Numbered from the stretch's first letter, positions 16,520 through 25,244 are shown. The stretch: 64,000 bases of DNA from an uncultured Clostridia bacterium (GCA_945877365.1 CAMCRV010000005.1:21778-85777), one strand, 5' to 3'. A program made the numbers and translations. The notes: generated by a model not told the origin, from the sequence alone.

Positions 16520-16858
16520 ATGGATGCCTTGGAAATGTCGCTGCTGTTTGACTTCTACGGCGGTATGCTGACGGAAAAGCAGCAGGAATGTTTCGATATG
16601 CGCTACAATCAGGATCTCTCTTTGGGGGAGATCGGCGAGGCCATGGGCGTCAGCCGTCAGGCAGTTTGCGACAATCTGGCACGGACAGAGGCGCTGCTGC
16701 GGAGGATGGAGGACAACATCGGCTGTGTCCGCCGCAGCCTGCGAACCCGTAAGGCTGTTCAGCAGATTCAGGAGGCTGCCCGCCAGCTTCCGGAGGATCC
16801 CACCACATCCCATCTCGTCCGGCAGATTTTGTCCGCCGTCGGAGAACTGGAGGAATAA
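16520..16858 (+). CDS. ylxM: YlxM-family helix-turn-helix protein
   Basis: 112 aa DNA-binding-like protein always found before ffh in Firmicutes. The helix-turn-helix (LSLGEIGEAMGVSRQAVCDNL, about residues 34-54) resembles sigma factor region 4, with LLFDFYGGMLTEKQQECFDMRY just before it. In streptococci the homologue interacts with the signal recognition particle. It starts after AGGAGG and ends 3 nt before ffh, so they are co-translated. Confidence 0.92.
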   Translation: MDALEMSLLFDFYGGMLTEKQQECFDMRYNQDLSLGEIGEAMGVSRQAVCDNLARTEALLRRMEDNIGCVRRSLRTRKAVQQIQEAARQLPEDPTTSHLVRQILSAVGELEE

Positions 16859-16861
16859 AAT

Positions 16862-18214
16862 ATGGCATTTGAAGGCTTAACTGAAAAAATCAATGCCACC
16901 TTCAAAAAGCTCCGGGGCAAAGGCCGCCTGAAGGAGAGCGATGTGAAGGAGGCAATGCGGGAAATCCGCATGGCTCTGCTGGAAGCGGATGTCAGCTACA
17001 AGGTCACCAAGGACTTTGTAAAATCCGTCACCGACCGCTGCGTCGGCGCGGATGTGCTGGAATCTCTCACCCCTGCCCAGATGATTGTGAAGATCGTCAA
17101 CGAAGAGCTGACTAAGCTCATGGGCAGCAGCATCAAGCACATTACCATCAATCCCAACGGCCCCACCGTAGTGATGCTGGTGGGTCTGCAGGGTGCAGGT
17201 AAAACCACCAACGGCTCCAAGCTGGCTGGGCTGATGAAGCGGCAGGGCAGACGCCCGCTGCTGGTGGCCTGTGATATCTACCGTCCGGCGGCTATTCAGC
17301 AGCTGAAGGTCTGCGGTGAAAAGCTGGACATCCCCGTTTTTGAAAAAGGCACCCAGGATCCCGTTCAGACGGCGAAGGAGGCTGTCCTCTATGCCCGTCA
17401 GCGGGGCTACGATATGGTGTTTCTGGATACCGCCGGTCGTCTCCATGTGGACGAAGCTCTCATGGAGGAGCTGAAACGGATCAAGGAGACGGTGAAGCCC
17501 GACGAGATCATGCTGGTGGTGGACGCCATGACCGGTCAGGATGCCGTCAACGCCGCCCAGAGCTTCAACGAGTGGCTGGATATCGACTCTGTGATGCTGT
17601 CCAAGCTGGACGGCGATGCCAGAGGCGGTGCCGCCCTGTCCGTCCGCGCCGTCACCGGCAAGCCCATCAAGTTCTCCGGCATCGGCGAGAAGCTGGAGGA
17701 TATTGAGCCCTTCCACCCTGACCGTATGGCCAGCCGGATTCTGGGCATGGGCGATATGCTTTCCCTCATCGAGAAGGCGGAAAAAGCCTTCGATGCCAAG
17801 AAGGCAGCCGAGATGGAAAAGCGGATGAAATCCAACAAGTTCACCCTGCAGGATTTCTACGACCAGATGGTTCAGCTGAAGTCCATGGGTTCCATGGAGG
17901 ATATCCTCTCCCAGATTCCCGGCGGCGCCGGGCTGAAGGGTGTCAAGGTGGACGAAAAGCAGATGGCTCACACCGAGGCCATCATCCTGTCCATGACCCC
18001 AAAGGAGCGGGAAAAGCCCGAGATCATCGCCGCCAGCCGGAAAAAGCGGATTGCCGCCGGTGCCGGCGTGAAGGTGGAGGATGTGAACCGGCTGCTGAAA
18101 TCCTTTGAGCAGATGCGCAAGCTGATGAAGCAGTTCTCCGGCCCCGGCGCCGGAAAGAAGCTGAAGCGCATGGGTCGCATGGGCGGCTTCGGCGGAGGTT
18201 TCCCCGGTTTTTAG
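16862..18214 (+). CDS. ffh: Signal recognition particle GTPase Ffh
   Basis: 450 aa SRP54 protein that binds signal peptides and SRP RNA and docks with FtsY. N domain ~1-90; G domain with GLQGAGKTT near residue 107, DTAGR near 190 and TKLDGDARGG-type motif (SKLDGDARGG) near 246. The C-terminal M domain (from ~300) ends in a methionine- and glycine-rich tail (RMGRMGGFGGGFPGF). Length and order are standard. Confidence 0.97.
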   Translation: MAFEGLTEKINATFKKLRGKGRLKESDVKEAMREIRMALLEADVSYKVTKDFVKSVTDRCVGADVLESLTPAQMIVKIVNEELTKLMGSSIKHITINPNGPTVVMLVGLQGAGKTTNGSKLAGLMKRQGRRPLLVACDIYRPAAIQQLKVCGEKLDIPVFEKGTQDPVQTAKEAVLYARQRGYDMVFLDTAGRLHVDEALMEELKRIKETVKPDEIMLVVDAMTGQDAVNAAQSFNEWLDIDSVMLSKLDGDARGGAALSVRAVTGKPIKFSGIGEKLEDIEPFHPDRMASRILGMGDMLSLIEKAEKAFDAKKAAEMEKRMKSNKFTLQDFYDQMVQLKSMGSMEDILSQIPGGAGLKGVKVDEKQMAHTEAIILSMTPKEREKPEIIAASRKKRIAAGAGVKVEDVNRLLKSFEQMRKLMKQFSGPGAGKKLKRMGRMGGFGGGFPGF

Positions 18215-18310
18215 ACCTTAATTTCATTTGTTCGCTTTAAGCAATTTGTGTTACGATTTTGCTTTGCGATATAGATTATTCAACAGATTATTTATGGAGG
18301 TGAAACTCTC

Positions 18311-18550
18311 ATGGTTAAGATCAGACTGAGAAGAATGGGCGCCAAGAAGACTCCTTACTACCGTATCGTTGTGGCCGACTCCCGTTCTCCCCGCGATGGC
18401 CGCTGCATTGAGGAGATTGGTACCTACAATCCCCTGACCGAGCCCGTCACCCTGACTGTGGATGCCGAGAAGGCCCAGGCATGGATCAAGAACGGCGCAC
18501 AGCCCACCGACACCGTTCGTGGCCTGCTGAAGAATGCCGGCGTGCTGTAA
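18311..18550 (+). CDS. rpsP: 30S ribosomal protein S16
   Basis: 79 aa, usual length. [20 protein letters not shown] and the [17 protein letters not shown] segment are diagnostic. RBS TGGAGGTG. It follows ffh by 96 nt and precedes khpA, matching the conserved ffh-rpsP-khpA-rimM-trmD order. Confidence 0.97.
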   Translation: MVKIRLRRMGAKKTPYYRIVVADSRSPRDGRCIEEIGTYNPLTEPVTLTVDAEKAQAWIKNGAQPTDTVRGLLKNAGVL

Positions 18551-18572
18551 TATCCCCGAAGGAGTCGCACAC

Positions 18573-18803
18573 ATGAAGGAACTTTTGCTGTATATGGCAA
18601 AGAACCTGGTGGACAATCCTGAGGCAGTTACCGTAACCGAACTCGATGGAGAGGACGGCAAGGTTCTGGAGCTTCATGTTGCCGAAGGCGATATGGGCAA
18701 GGTAATCGGCCGCCAGGGACGGATCGCCAAGGAGATCCGGACCATCATCAAGACTGTTGCCCAGCGCACCGGCGAAAAGGTCACAGTTGAGATTGTGGAT
18801 TAA
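18573..18803 (+). CDS. khpA: KH-domain RNA-binding protein KhpA
   Basis: 76 aa single KH domain. The GxxG RNA-binding loop is GRQG (KVIGRQGRIAKEIRT, about residues 45-60). KhpA forms a complex with KhpB and affects cell division and RNA metabolism in Firmicutes. Start chosen at ATG 18573 behind GAAGGAG; an upstream in-frame ATG overlaps rpsP and is unlikely. Confidence 0.93.
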   Translation: MKELLLYMAKNLVDNPEAVTVTELDGEDGKVLELHVAEGDMGKVIGRQGRIAKEIRTIIKTVAQRTGEKVTVEIVD

Positions 18804-18809
18804 ACGGCT

Positions 18810-18983
18810 ATGCGTGGCGGTATCGTCACGCATTTTCGTTTTCCTTATTTTAACGGAAACTCTGAGTCAATGGTCTGCGGCTGGGCATCGAATCTGAGCC
18901 AAAATCTTCTGCTGCCAGCTCTTGCCGATTGCCTCAGAGTTTCCTTGGATTTGAAAACACAAGCATCCGGAAACGGTGCTTTT
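18810..18983 (+). other. Structured intergenic segment after khpA
   Basis: Three stems follow khpA: ATGCGTG...CACGCAT with TTTT (18810-18837, probable terminator), a 12-bp inverted repeat GGAAACTCTGAG (18855-18866) / CTCAGAGTTTCC (18933-18944) enclosing a smaller GGCTGG/CCAGCT stem, and AAGCATCCG/CGGTGCTT with GAAA loop and TTTT (18961-18983). The middle one could be a small palindromic element or an RNA; no promoter of its own was seen. Confidence 0.55.
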
Positions 18984-18998
18984 CGATAAATTGAAATA

Positions 18999-19198
18999 TG
19001 CTTATTGGTTTTACTCAGCCGCTTGAAAAATTGGAATTTGGCGGGGTCAAAGGCCCCCTTGTGTAAAGGGGGCTGTCAGCGAAGCTGACTGGGGGATTGA
19101 CAACCCCTCCGGCAAAAATCAATAGATTTTTGCCACCTCCCCTTACACAGGGGAGGCTTTGGGCACCCCCGCAAATTCCAATTTGTCGCTTTGCTGAC
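18999..19198. repeat. Palindromic repeat family 1, copy 2 (inverted)
   Basis: Reverse complement of the element at 16218-16417, differing at only a few positions; the core (19028-19184) is again exactly 157 bp. It lies between khpA and rimM, so the two copies bracket ylxM-ffh-rpsP-khpA as a 2.6-kb inverted pair. Confidence 0.87.
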
Positions 19199-19239
19199 TT
19201 AAGCCGATATGTACAAATTGAAATGTTAGGAGACTGTTT

Positions 19240-19728
19240 ATGAAACTCCCCTTTATCAAGGCCGGTGAGATCGTCACCACCCACGGTGTCCGGGGTGAGG
19301 TGAAGGTGCTCCCCTGGGTGGACTCGGCGGAGGTTCTGGCTGAGTTTGACCGCTGCCGCATTGACGGAAAGGAATATGCCATGACCTGCCGGATTCAGAA
19401 GTCCTGCAATCTGGTGAAGCTGGAGGGCATCGACACCATGGAGCAGGCTCAGGCTCTCCGGGGCAAGGTTTTGGAGCTGTACCGGGAGGATATCGACGAG
19501 GATGTGATCTTCGCCGATGAGCTGAAGGGCGTGGAGGTCTTTGCCGACGGTGTGCAGATTGGAAAAGTCGTGGATGTGCTGGACTACCCCGGCAACAGCG
19601 TGTATGTGGTTCGGGGGGAGCATGAATATATGATCCCTGCGGTGAAGACCTTTGTGCTGCTTACCGATCTGGATGCCAACCGCATGGAGGTTCGGCTCAT
19701 TGAGGGGATGCGCAGCGATGAGGATTGA
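19240..19728 (+). CDS. rimM: Ribosome maturation factor RimM
   Basis: 162 aa 16S rRNA processing protein. N-terminal half has the GEIVTTHGVRGEVKVLPW signature of the RimM barrel; the C-terminal PRC-barrel (IGKVVDVLDYPGNSVYVV, about residues 107-124, then EYMIPAVKTFVL) binds S19. RBS TAGGAG. Stop overlaps the trmD start by 11 nt. Confidence 0.95.
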   Translation: MKLPFIKAGEIVTTHGVRGEVKVLPWVDSAEVLAEFDRCRIDGKEYAMTCRIQKSCNLVKLEGIDTMEQAQALRGKVLELYREDIDEDVIFADELKGVEVFADGVQIGKVVDVLDYPGNSVYVVRGEHEYMIPAVKTFVLLTDLDANRMEVRLIEGMRSDED

Positions 19729-20464
19729 TATTCTGACCCTCTTTCCCGAGACACTGGGGGATGTGCTCAGCGAGAGTATTCTGGGTCGGGCACAGGAACG
19801 GGGCTTCATCCGTATCGAAACCCATCAGATCCGGGACTATACCGCCAATAAGCAGAATCAGGTGGACGACTACCCCTACGGCGGCGGCCGGGGCGCGGTG
19901 ATGGCGGCGGACCCCCTGTACCGCTGCTGGGAAGCGGTGTGCGACGAGGCCGCCGGGCCTGTGCACACCATTTATCTGTCCCCCTGCGGCCATACCTTCC
20001 GGCAGGCAGATGCCATCCGCCTGAGCCAAATGGAGAATCTGGTGCTGGTCTGCGGCCACTATGAGGGCATCGACCAGCGGTTCATCGACGAGTGTGTGGA
20101 TGAGGAGATTTCTTTAGGTGACTTCGTCCTCACCGGTGGGGAGATTGCCGCCATGGCGGTGACGGACGCGGTGTGCCGCATGGTGCCCGGGGTACTGGCA
20201 GACCCGGAGTGCTTTGAGGATGAAAGTCATTTCAATGGACTTCTGGAATACCCCCAGTATACCCGTCCGGCGGTGTGGCACGGCAGAGCCATCCCGGAGA
20301 TTCTCACCTCCGGCAACCATGAAAAGGTGCGCCAGTGGCGCAGGAAGCAGGCTCTGCGCCGCACCCGGGAACGCCGCCCGGATATGTATGAAAAGCTGGA
20401 TCTTTCTTCCAAGGCGGATCAGAAGCTGCTGCGGGAAATGGAAGCGGAGGAGCTGGACAAATGA
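19718..20464 (+). CDS. trmD: tRNA (guanine-37-N1)-methyltransferase TrmD
   Basis: 248 aa SPOUT methyltransferase. MRIDILTLFPE opening, the DYPYGGGRGAVM motif near residue 50, VCGHYEGIDQRF near 112 (trefoil knot) and LGDFVLTGGE near 134 are all present. ATG 19718 is internal to the end of rimM in another frame, giving translational coupling. A UUCG-loop terminator follows immediately. Confidence 0.96.
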   Translation: MRIDILTLFPETLGDVLSESILGRAQERGFIRIETHQIRDYTANKQNQVDDYPYGGGRGAVMAADPLYRCWEAVCDEAAGPVHTIYLSPCGHTFRQADAIRLSQMENLVLVCGHYEGIDQRFIDECVDEEISLGDFVLTGGEIAAMAVTDAVCRMVPGVLADPECFEDESHFNGLLEYPQYTRPAVWHGRAIPEILTSGNHEKVRQWRRKQALRRTRERRPDMYEKLDLSSKADQKLLREMEAEELDK

Positions 20465-20468
20465 GAGA

Positions 20469-20494
20469 AAATCCCCATCTTCGGATGGGGATTT
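20469..20494 (+). terminator. Intrinsic terminator of rimM-trmD
   Basis: AAATCCCCATC / GATGGGGATTT stem with a TTCG tetraloop and T-run, starting 5 nt after the trmD stop. Confidence 0.93.
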
Positions 20495-20518
20495 TTTGAA
20501 AAAATATCGGCGGCATCA

Positions 20519-20547
20519 TTGCCAAACCCGCGGCAATGTGATAAGAT
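20519..20547 (+). promoter_or_regulatory. Promoter of the DUF1508 gene
   Basis: TTGCCA, 17-nt spacer, TAAGAT, about 43 nt before the start codon at 20591. Confidence 0.6.
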
Positions 20548-20590
20548 GTCCCTGTAATTTTTTGCCGAAAAGGCCAGAAAGGGGATTCCT

Positions 20591-20959
20591 ATGGGTAAAT
20601 TTGTCATTCGCACTGTCAATTCCGGCATTAAGTTTGATCTGAAGGCCACCAACGGCCAGGTCATTCTGACTTCTGAGGTCTACACCACCAAGGCAGCCTG
20701 CCGTAACGGCGTGGAGAGCATCATGAAGAACGCTCCCGTCGCCAATGTGGAGGATCAGACCGTGGAGGGCTTTGAGACTGTGACCCACCCCAAGTTTGAG
20801 ATGTACCAGGACAAGGCAGGAGAATTCCGATTCCGCCTGAAGGCTCGCAACGGTGAGATCATCGGCGTTTCCGAGGGCTACACCAGCAAGGCCAACTGCG
20901 TCAACGGCGTGGAGAGCGTGAAGAAGAACGCTGCCGAGGCCGAGATTGTGGAGGAGTAA
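20591..20959 (+). CDS. YegP-family (DUF1508) tandem-repeat protein
   Basis: 122 aa made of two copies of the ~50-residue DUF1508 unit: FDLKATNGQVILTSEVYTTK with CRNGVESIMKNAP, and FRFRLKARNGEIIGVSEGYTSK with CVNGVESVKKNAA. The fold is a small beta-alpha unit; members are widespread stress-associated proteins of unknown biochemical role. The internal duplication fits the YegP type. RBS AAAGGGGA. Confidence 0.88.
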   Translation: MGKFVIRTVNSGIKFDLKATNGQVILTSEVYTTKAACRNGVESIMKNAPVANVEDQTVEGFETVTHPKFEMYQDKAGEFRFRLKARNGEIIGVSEGYTSKANCVNGVESVKKNAAEAEIVEE

Positions 20960-20963
20960 TTCC

Positions 20964-21182
20964 ATGGATTTCAAGGCAAAGGCCACCGAGCTGGTGGAGA
21001 AGATCAAAAATGATCCAGCTCTTCTGGCCCAGTTCCGGGAGGACCCCGTGGCTGTGGTGGAGAAGCTGGTGGGCGTGGATCTGCCCGAGGAGCAGCTTCG
21101 TCAGGCGGCAGAGCTGGTGAAGGCCAAAATTGATCTGGACAAGGCTTCCAATCTGCTGGGCGGCCTGTTTGGAAAAAAGTAA
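20964..21182 (+). CDS. Small helical protein, function unknown
   Basis: 72 aa starting at ATG 20964 behind GGAGGAG. It is highly charged and probably all-helical (AKATELVEKIKNDPALLAQF, then EDPVAVVEKLVGVDLPEEQL) and ends LGGLFGKK. The pattern of two short helices with a PVAVVEKLxGVDLP turn recalls small Nif11-like or leader-like helical proteins, but there is no maturation gene nearby, so no function is assigned. It lies 4 nt after the DUF1508 gene in the same operon. Confidence 0.78.
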   Translation: MDFKAKATELVEKIKNDPALLAQFREDPVAVVEKLVGVDLPEEQLRQAAELVKAKIDLDKASNLLGGLFGKK

Positions 21183-21188
21183 TCATTT

Positions 21189-21214
21189 GCACCCCATCCA
21201 ACCGGATGGGGTGC
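21189..21214. terminator. Bidirectional intrinsic terminator
   Basis: 11-bp stem GCACCCCATCC / GGATGGGGTGC with AACC loop between convergent genes. Confidence 0.82.
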
Positions 21215-21218
21215 TTCC

Positions 21219-22442
21219 TTATTTGCTCCTGCGCCAGTCGGCGTACATCCGGAACAGGGTAGAGGGCAGCAGAATGCCCACAGCCATGACACCGGCAATG
21301 GCGGCGGTATACATTCCCTGGTTGAAAAACTGTTCCATGTTCCCCCGAACGGCCCAGATCATGGTATAGTAGACCCCGGCGCCGGGAATCATGGGGAAGA
21401 TGGAAATCACCAGATAGCTAAGAGCCGGGAACTTGCGGATTCTGGCCAGAATTTCCGAGTAGAGGGAGGCTACAAAGGCACTGACAAAATAGGCGGAAAT
21501 CCCGTCCTGCATCAGCTCCAGCGTGATGCAGTAGCTGATCCATGCGATAGTGCCCCCCAGCGCGCACAGCAGAATTCCCAGCTTGTGAATGTTAAACAGA
21601 ATGGAAAAGCCCACGCAGCCGATGAAGCAGAAAACGCTGCTGATCAGCAGAGGGTAGTCGATGGTGTCTGCCTCCGGAATCACGCCGAACAGGCGGTGGG
21701 AAAGTCCCAGGGCAGCCGCCGTGCCCACGGCCAGCGCCGCAGCCACCAGAAAGACCTGCACGATGCGGTTGACACCGGAGTTGATGTCCCCGTAGATGAT
21801 GTCCCGCATGGCGTTGGTAAACAGCAGACCGGGCACCAGAATCATCAGTGCGCCGATGGTAACGGCATCGGCATTGGGGGCAATTCCGGTTGCGCCGAAG
21901 CCGTAGGCCAGCAGAGCCATGAAGAAGGAGGCGGCGATGGTGTGGAAGAAGGGGTTGGCGTTCTGCCGGACGGCAATGGTGCTGACGGTTCCGGCTACGA
22001 TGCCGCAAAGCCCGGCGCAGATACCGTCCGGGAAGCTGCCACCCAGAAAAATGCCGAAGCCGAAGGCTCCCAGAAAGTAGCCCAGCAGGAGGACGGGGAA
22101 GGTGAACACGGCCTTTTTGTTCTTGGTGTCCTCCAGCCACAGCATGGCATCGTGCAGCTGGGGATGGTGCTGACACAGCTTGCGGCTCAGGTCACTGAAC
22201 AGCTCTACGCCGTACAGATCGTTGCCGTGGTAGCCGATGCGGCGCATCCGGGTGATGGGGGTTCCGTCCTCGGTCTGGATGGTGATGAGAAAATAGTTGG
22301 GGATGGCAAAGACCTCGCTGCCCACGCCATAGGTGCTCAGGACACGGGTGATGGTCTCCTCCACCCGGGAGGTCTCCGCCCCGCTCATGGCCAGCTCATA
22401 GCCCAGGTCGGAAACCAGATCCAAAAGCAGATTGTAGTTCAT
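21219..22442 (-). CDS. Threonine/serine exporter, ThrE family
   Basis: 407 aa membrane protein that joins the two halves (YjjP-like and YjjB-like) of ThrE exporters. The soluble N-terminus has LAMSGAETSRVEETI near residue 17 (conserved ThrE motif) and TRMRRIGYHGNDL near 63. About ten hydrophobic helices follow from residue 115. Family members export threonine and serine; substrate here is by family only. It lies 54 nt after the degV gene with a hairpin between, so partial read-through is possible. Confidence 0.9.
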   Translation of the reverse strand: MNYNLLLDLVSDLGYELAMSGAETSRVEETITRVLSTYGVGSEVFAIPNYFLITIQTEDGTPITRMRRIGYHGNDLYGVELFSDLSRKLCQHHPQLHDAMLWLEDTKNKKAVFTFPVLLLGYFLGAFGFGIFLGGSFPDGICAGLCGIVAGTVSTIAVRQNANPFFHTIAASFFMALLAYGFGATGIAPNADAVTIGALMILVPGLLFTNAMRDIIYGDINSGVNRIVQVFLVAAALAVGTAAALGLSHRLFGVIPEADTIDYPLLISSVFCFIGCVGFSILFNIHKLGILLCALGGTIAWISYCITLELMQDGISAYFVSAFVASLYSEILARIRKFPALSYLVISIFPMIPGAGVYYTMIWAVRGNMEQFFNQGMYTAAIAGVMAVGILLPSTLFRMYADWRRSK

Positions 22443-22463
22443 GGAACATACCTCACAGGAAAA

Positions 22464-22490
22464 GTATCGCCGGGGAAAACCCGGCGATAC
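22464..22490 (-). terminator. Hairpin between degV and thrE
   Basis: 11-bp stem GTATCGCCGGG / CCCGGCGATAC with GAAAA loop. On the minus strand no long U-run follows, so it may only attenuate. Confidence 0.6.
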
Positions 22491-22496
22491 ACGGAT

Positions 22497-23339
22497 TTAT
22501 TTGCGAATAACCACCAGTCCCAGGGTGCCGGGGCCGCAGTGACAGGAGATGGTACAGCCGGCGACATTCTCACAGAAGGGGCCGGGCTGGACAAACGCCG
22601 CCATATCCTTCCGTGCCTGTGCCACAATCTCGTCTTCCACCTGGGTGTAAAGCAGCCAGCCGGTGCTGTGCTCCACATCCTCCCGGCCGGTCAGCCGATC
22701 CTTGCAGTAGGCGGCGATGCACTTGGAGAAGCTGCCCCGGTATTTTTTCACCACGGTGAGTTTGCCGTCCTTCACCTCAAGACAGGGCTTCAGGTTCAGC
22801 AGGTTGGCGCCCAGTGCGGTGGCGGAGGAGCAGCGGCCGCCCTTGACCATGTAGGCCAGGTGCTCCAGCACGAAGCTGATTTCCACCCGGGGGATAAAGT
22901 CCTGAATCTGCTCCCGGATTTCCTCCAGTGTGGAACATACCTGTGCCAGACGGCAGATCTCCAGCACCACGCTGCCCTGACCCATACACAGATTCTGGGA
23001 ATCCACAACCAGAACATTGTCAAAATCCGCAGCAGCCAGACAGGCGTTCTGATAGCAGGCAGAGAAGCCGGAGCCGATGTTCACCTGAATCACGGCATCA
23101 TAGGAAGAGGCGTACCGGGCAAAGATATCCTGATATTCTCCCACGCTGACGGCGGAGGTGGTGCACAGGTCGCCCCCGGCAGCCACATGGTCGAAAATCT
23201 CTTTGGGGGTAATGGTGATGCCGTCCCGGAAGTCCTTTCCGTCCTTGATGATATACAGAGGGGTGATGGAGATGTCGTATTTCTGAAGCAGCTCCTGAGG
23301 AAGGTCGCAGGTGCTGTCGGCAATCACTTTGATGTTCAT
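22497..23339 (-). CDS. DegV-family fatty-acid-binding protein
   Basis: 280 aa. DegV/FakB proteins bind a fatty acid and present it to FakA kinase. The signature IADSTCDLP is at residues 5-13, VNIGSGFSACYQNA near 103 and GGRCSSATALGANLLNLKPCLEV near 165. It lies 10 nt after the HxlR regulator, so the two form an operon. Lipid specificity cannot be read. Confidence 0.92.
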   Translation of the reverse strand: MNIKVIADSTCDLPQELLQKYDISITPLYIIKDGKDFRDGITITPKEIFDHVAAGGDLCTTSAVSVGEYQDIFARYASSYDAVIQVNIGSGFSACYQNACLAAADFDNVLVVDSQNLCMGQGSVVLEICRLAQVCSTLEEIREQIQDFIPRVEISFVLEHLAYMVKGGRCSSATALGANLLNLKPCLEVKDGKLTVVKKYRGSFSKCIAAYCKDRLTGREDVEHSTGWLLYTQVEDEIVAQARKDMAAFVQPGPFCENVAGCTISCHCGPGTLGLVVIRK

Positions 23340-23349
23340 AATATTCTCC

Positions 23350-23721
23350 TTATCTTTCGGTATCGGAGACTGGCTCCGTGCGCATCATAAATGTGTCTGG
23401 GTTCCGGTCTTGTCTGCGCAGATAGCCGGTGCCCCAGTCCCGCATGGCCATGAGAATGGGCATCAGGCTTCGCCCGGTTTCCGTCAGGGAGTATTCCACT
23501 TTTGGGGGAACCACGGGATAAACCTCCCGGTGGATGAGGTTCTGGGATTCCAGCTCCCGAAGCTGCTGGGTCAGCATTTTTGGGGTGGCACCCCGGATCA
23601 CTTTGCTGAGCTGGGAAAAGCGCAGCTTGCTTTCCGTCAGATGCCACAGGATCAGCGCCTTGTATTTGCCGCCGATGAGCTCCATTGTGGCGGCCACGGG
23701 GCAGGTTTCTGTGTATTCCAT
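23350..23721 (-). CDS. HxlR-family winged-helix transcriptional regulator
   Basis: 123 aa. The typical HxlR opening [20 protein letters not shown] has the conserved cysteine at residue 8, often a redox or electrophile sensor. The winged helix covers residues ~20-95 ([20 protein letters not shown] is the recognition region). It probably regulates its own operon with degV. RBS AGGAGAG on the minus strand. Confidence 0.92.
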   Translation of the reverse strand: MEYTETCPVAATMELIGGKYKALILWHLTESKLRFSQLSKVIRGATPKMLTQQLRELESQNLIHREVYPVVPPKVEYSLTETGRSLMPILMAMRDWGTGYLRRQDRNPDTFMMRTEPVSDTER

Positions 23722-24039
23722 GGGACTCTCCTACAGTATCCAAAAGGGTAGTATAGAACAAAACGGTGCATACTTGTTCTTCCTGAATTGAATGGTAAGA
23801 TATTACCACAAAGCAGGGGCGAAGTCAACCGAAAACCTGTCAGATAAGCAGGTTTCCATGAAAAATGAGTTTTGCGTCAAAGGCATGATCTGCGCGCCTG
23901 CCCAGCAGCCCCTGCGGGGATTTGGGCTTGACATTGTGAGGCTGACAGGGGATAATGAAGGTACGGCAAAGGACGGCGATACAGGAGGCCGGGATTCCCC
24001 GGGCTGAGCCGAGCTGCCACAATCAAGGAGGAAACAGCA
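23722..24039. other. Divergent intergenic region hxlR / heavy-metal protein
   Basis: About 318 bp with no convincing gene. On the minus strand TATACT at about 23745-23750 is a likely -10 element for hxlR. A plus-strand promoter (23928-23956) serves the heavy-metal-binding gene. The short frame at 23792-24007 has no RBS and unconvincing composition. Confidence 0.6.
23928..23956 (+). promoter_or_regulatory. Promoter of the heavy-metal-domain gene
   Basis: TTGACA, 17-nt spacer, GATAAT, 83 nt before the start codon. Confidence 0.72.
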
Positions 24040-24237
24040 ATGGAAATGGTAATTCATGTGGAAGGTATGATGTGCAAGCACTGCAAGGCACGGGTGGAGT
24101 CCGTATGCAAAGGAGTGAGCGGTGTCACCGACGCCGTGGTGGATCTGGAAGCCAAGACCGTGACGGTTTCCGGAACCGCCGATGTGCAGGCCGTGAAGAA
24201 GGCCATTGCCGACGCCGACTATCAGGTGGTGGAGTAA
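24040..24237 (+). CDS. Heavy-metal-associated (HMA) domain protein, CopZ-like
   Basis: 65 aa ferredoxin-like metal chaperone domain with the metal site GMMCKHC at residues 9-15 (Cys-x-x-Cys). Such proteins carry copper(I) to a P-type ATPase. No ATPase gene is adjacent, and the next gene, 4 nt downstream, is a lipase-like hydrolase, so the partner must lie elsewhere. RBS AAGGAGG. Confidence 0.9.
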   Translation: MEMVIHVEGMMCKHCKARVESVCKGVSGVTDAVVDLEAKTVTVSGTADVQAVKKAIADADYQVVE

Positions 24238-24241
24238 GGCT

Positions 24242-25174
24242 ATGGCAGAGGACTTCTGGTATCCCTCCTGCGGAGAGGGGAAGCTCCATGGCATCTGCTG
24301 GCGGCCGGAGGGAGAGCCGGCTGCGGTGGTGCAGATTGTCCACGGCATCGCAGATTTCGCGGAACGCTATCAGGATTTTGCCCAATATCTGACAGACCGG
24401 GGCTTTCTGGTGGTGGCGGAGGATCACATGGGTCATGGCCAGTCCGTGGAGGGCGGCAGCATTCAGGGCTATTTCCACGGCGGCTGGTTTGCCGCGGTGG
24501 AGGATACCTACCGGCTCCTGCGAGGAACCCGTCAGGCGTTTCCGGGGATTCCCTATATTCTGTTCGGACACTCCATGGGCTCCTTTATGACCCGAACCAT
24601 CCTGTGCAAGTACCCGGATTCCGGGATTCGCGCTGCGGTGCTCTGCGGCACCGGATGGATGCCGGATGCCCTACTGCCCGGGGCAGAGAAAATGGTGGAT
24701 TTCATCTGTAAGCAGGGGAAGGAAACCCAGCCCAATCCGGGTTTGGAGAAGCTGGTGTTCGGCAATTACAACGCCCGGGTGGAGCACCCCAGAACGGAGT
24801 TCGACTGGGTCAGCCGGGATAAAAAGCAGGTGGATGCCTACATTGCCCATCCACGCTGCGGCTTTACCCCCACCGCCGGGCTGATGCGGGAGCTGATCCG
24901 GGGCGTCCGCTATATCCAGAATGGGAAGCATCTGAAGGCCATGAAAAAGGAGCTGCCGGTGCTGTTTATCGCCGGCGGAGACGATCCTGTGGGCAATTAC
25001 GGCAAGGGCGTTCGTCATGCAGCCGAAGCCTTCCGGAAGGCCGGTGTGCAGGATGTGACGGTAAAGATCTATCCTCTGGATCGCCATGAGATTCTCAACG
25101 AAATCAACCGCAGCGAGGTCTTTGAGGATGCGTTCCGGTGGATGGAATCGAAAATTGGGGAAACTGTAGAATAA
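24242..25174 (+). CDS. Alpha/beta hydrolase, monoacylglycerol lipase-like
   Basis: 310 aa. Oxyanion motif VHGIADFAERY near residue 33, nucleophile elbow GHSMGSF near 107 with the catalytic serine, VLFIAGGDDPVG near 240 (acid residue) and PLDRHEILNE near 280 (catalytic histidine). These match the YvaM/monoglyceride lipase group (PF12146). No signal peptide, so cytosolic. ATG 24242 begins 4 nt after the HMA gene stop. Confidence 0.9.
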   Translation: MAEDFWYPSCGEGKLHGICWRPEGEPAAVVQIVHGIADFAERYQDFAQYLTDRGFLVVAEDHMGHGQSVEGGSIQGYFHGGWFAAVEDTYRLLRGTRQAFPGIPYILFGHSMGSFMTRTILCKYPDSGIRAAVLCGTGWMPDALLPGAEKMVDFICKQGKETQPNPGLEKLVFGNYNARVEHPRTEFDWVSRDKKQVDAYIAHPRCGFTPTAGLMRELIRGVRYIQNGKHLKAMKKELPVLFIAGGDDPVGNYGKGVRHAAEAFRKAGVQDVTVKIYPLDRHEILNEINRSEVFEDAFRWMESKIGETVE

Positions 25175-25244
25175 AGTCCGTTTTATTGTACTGAATATAT
25201 GGTAACCTTTGGTCAGAAACAAAAAGACGAAAGGTGGAGTAACC

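Noticed and set aside
21585..23390. 601-codon plus-strand open frame
   Set aside because: Antisense to thrE and degV; low-complexity H/G/Q-rich translation, no RBS.
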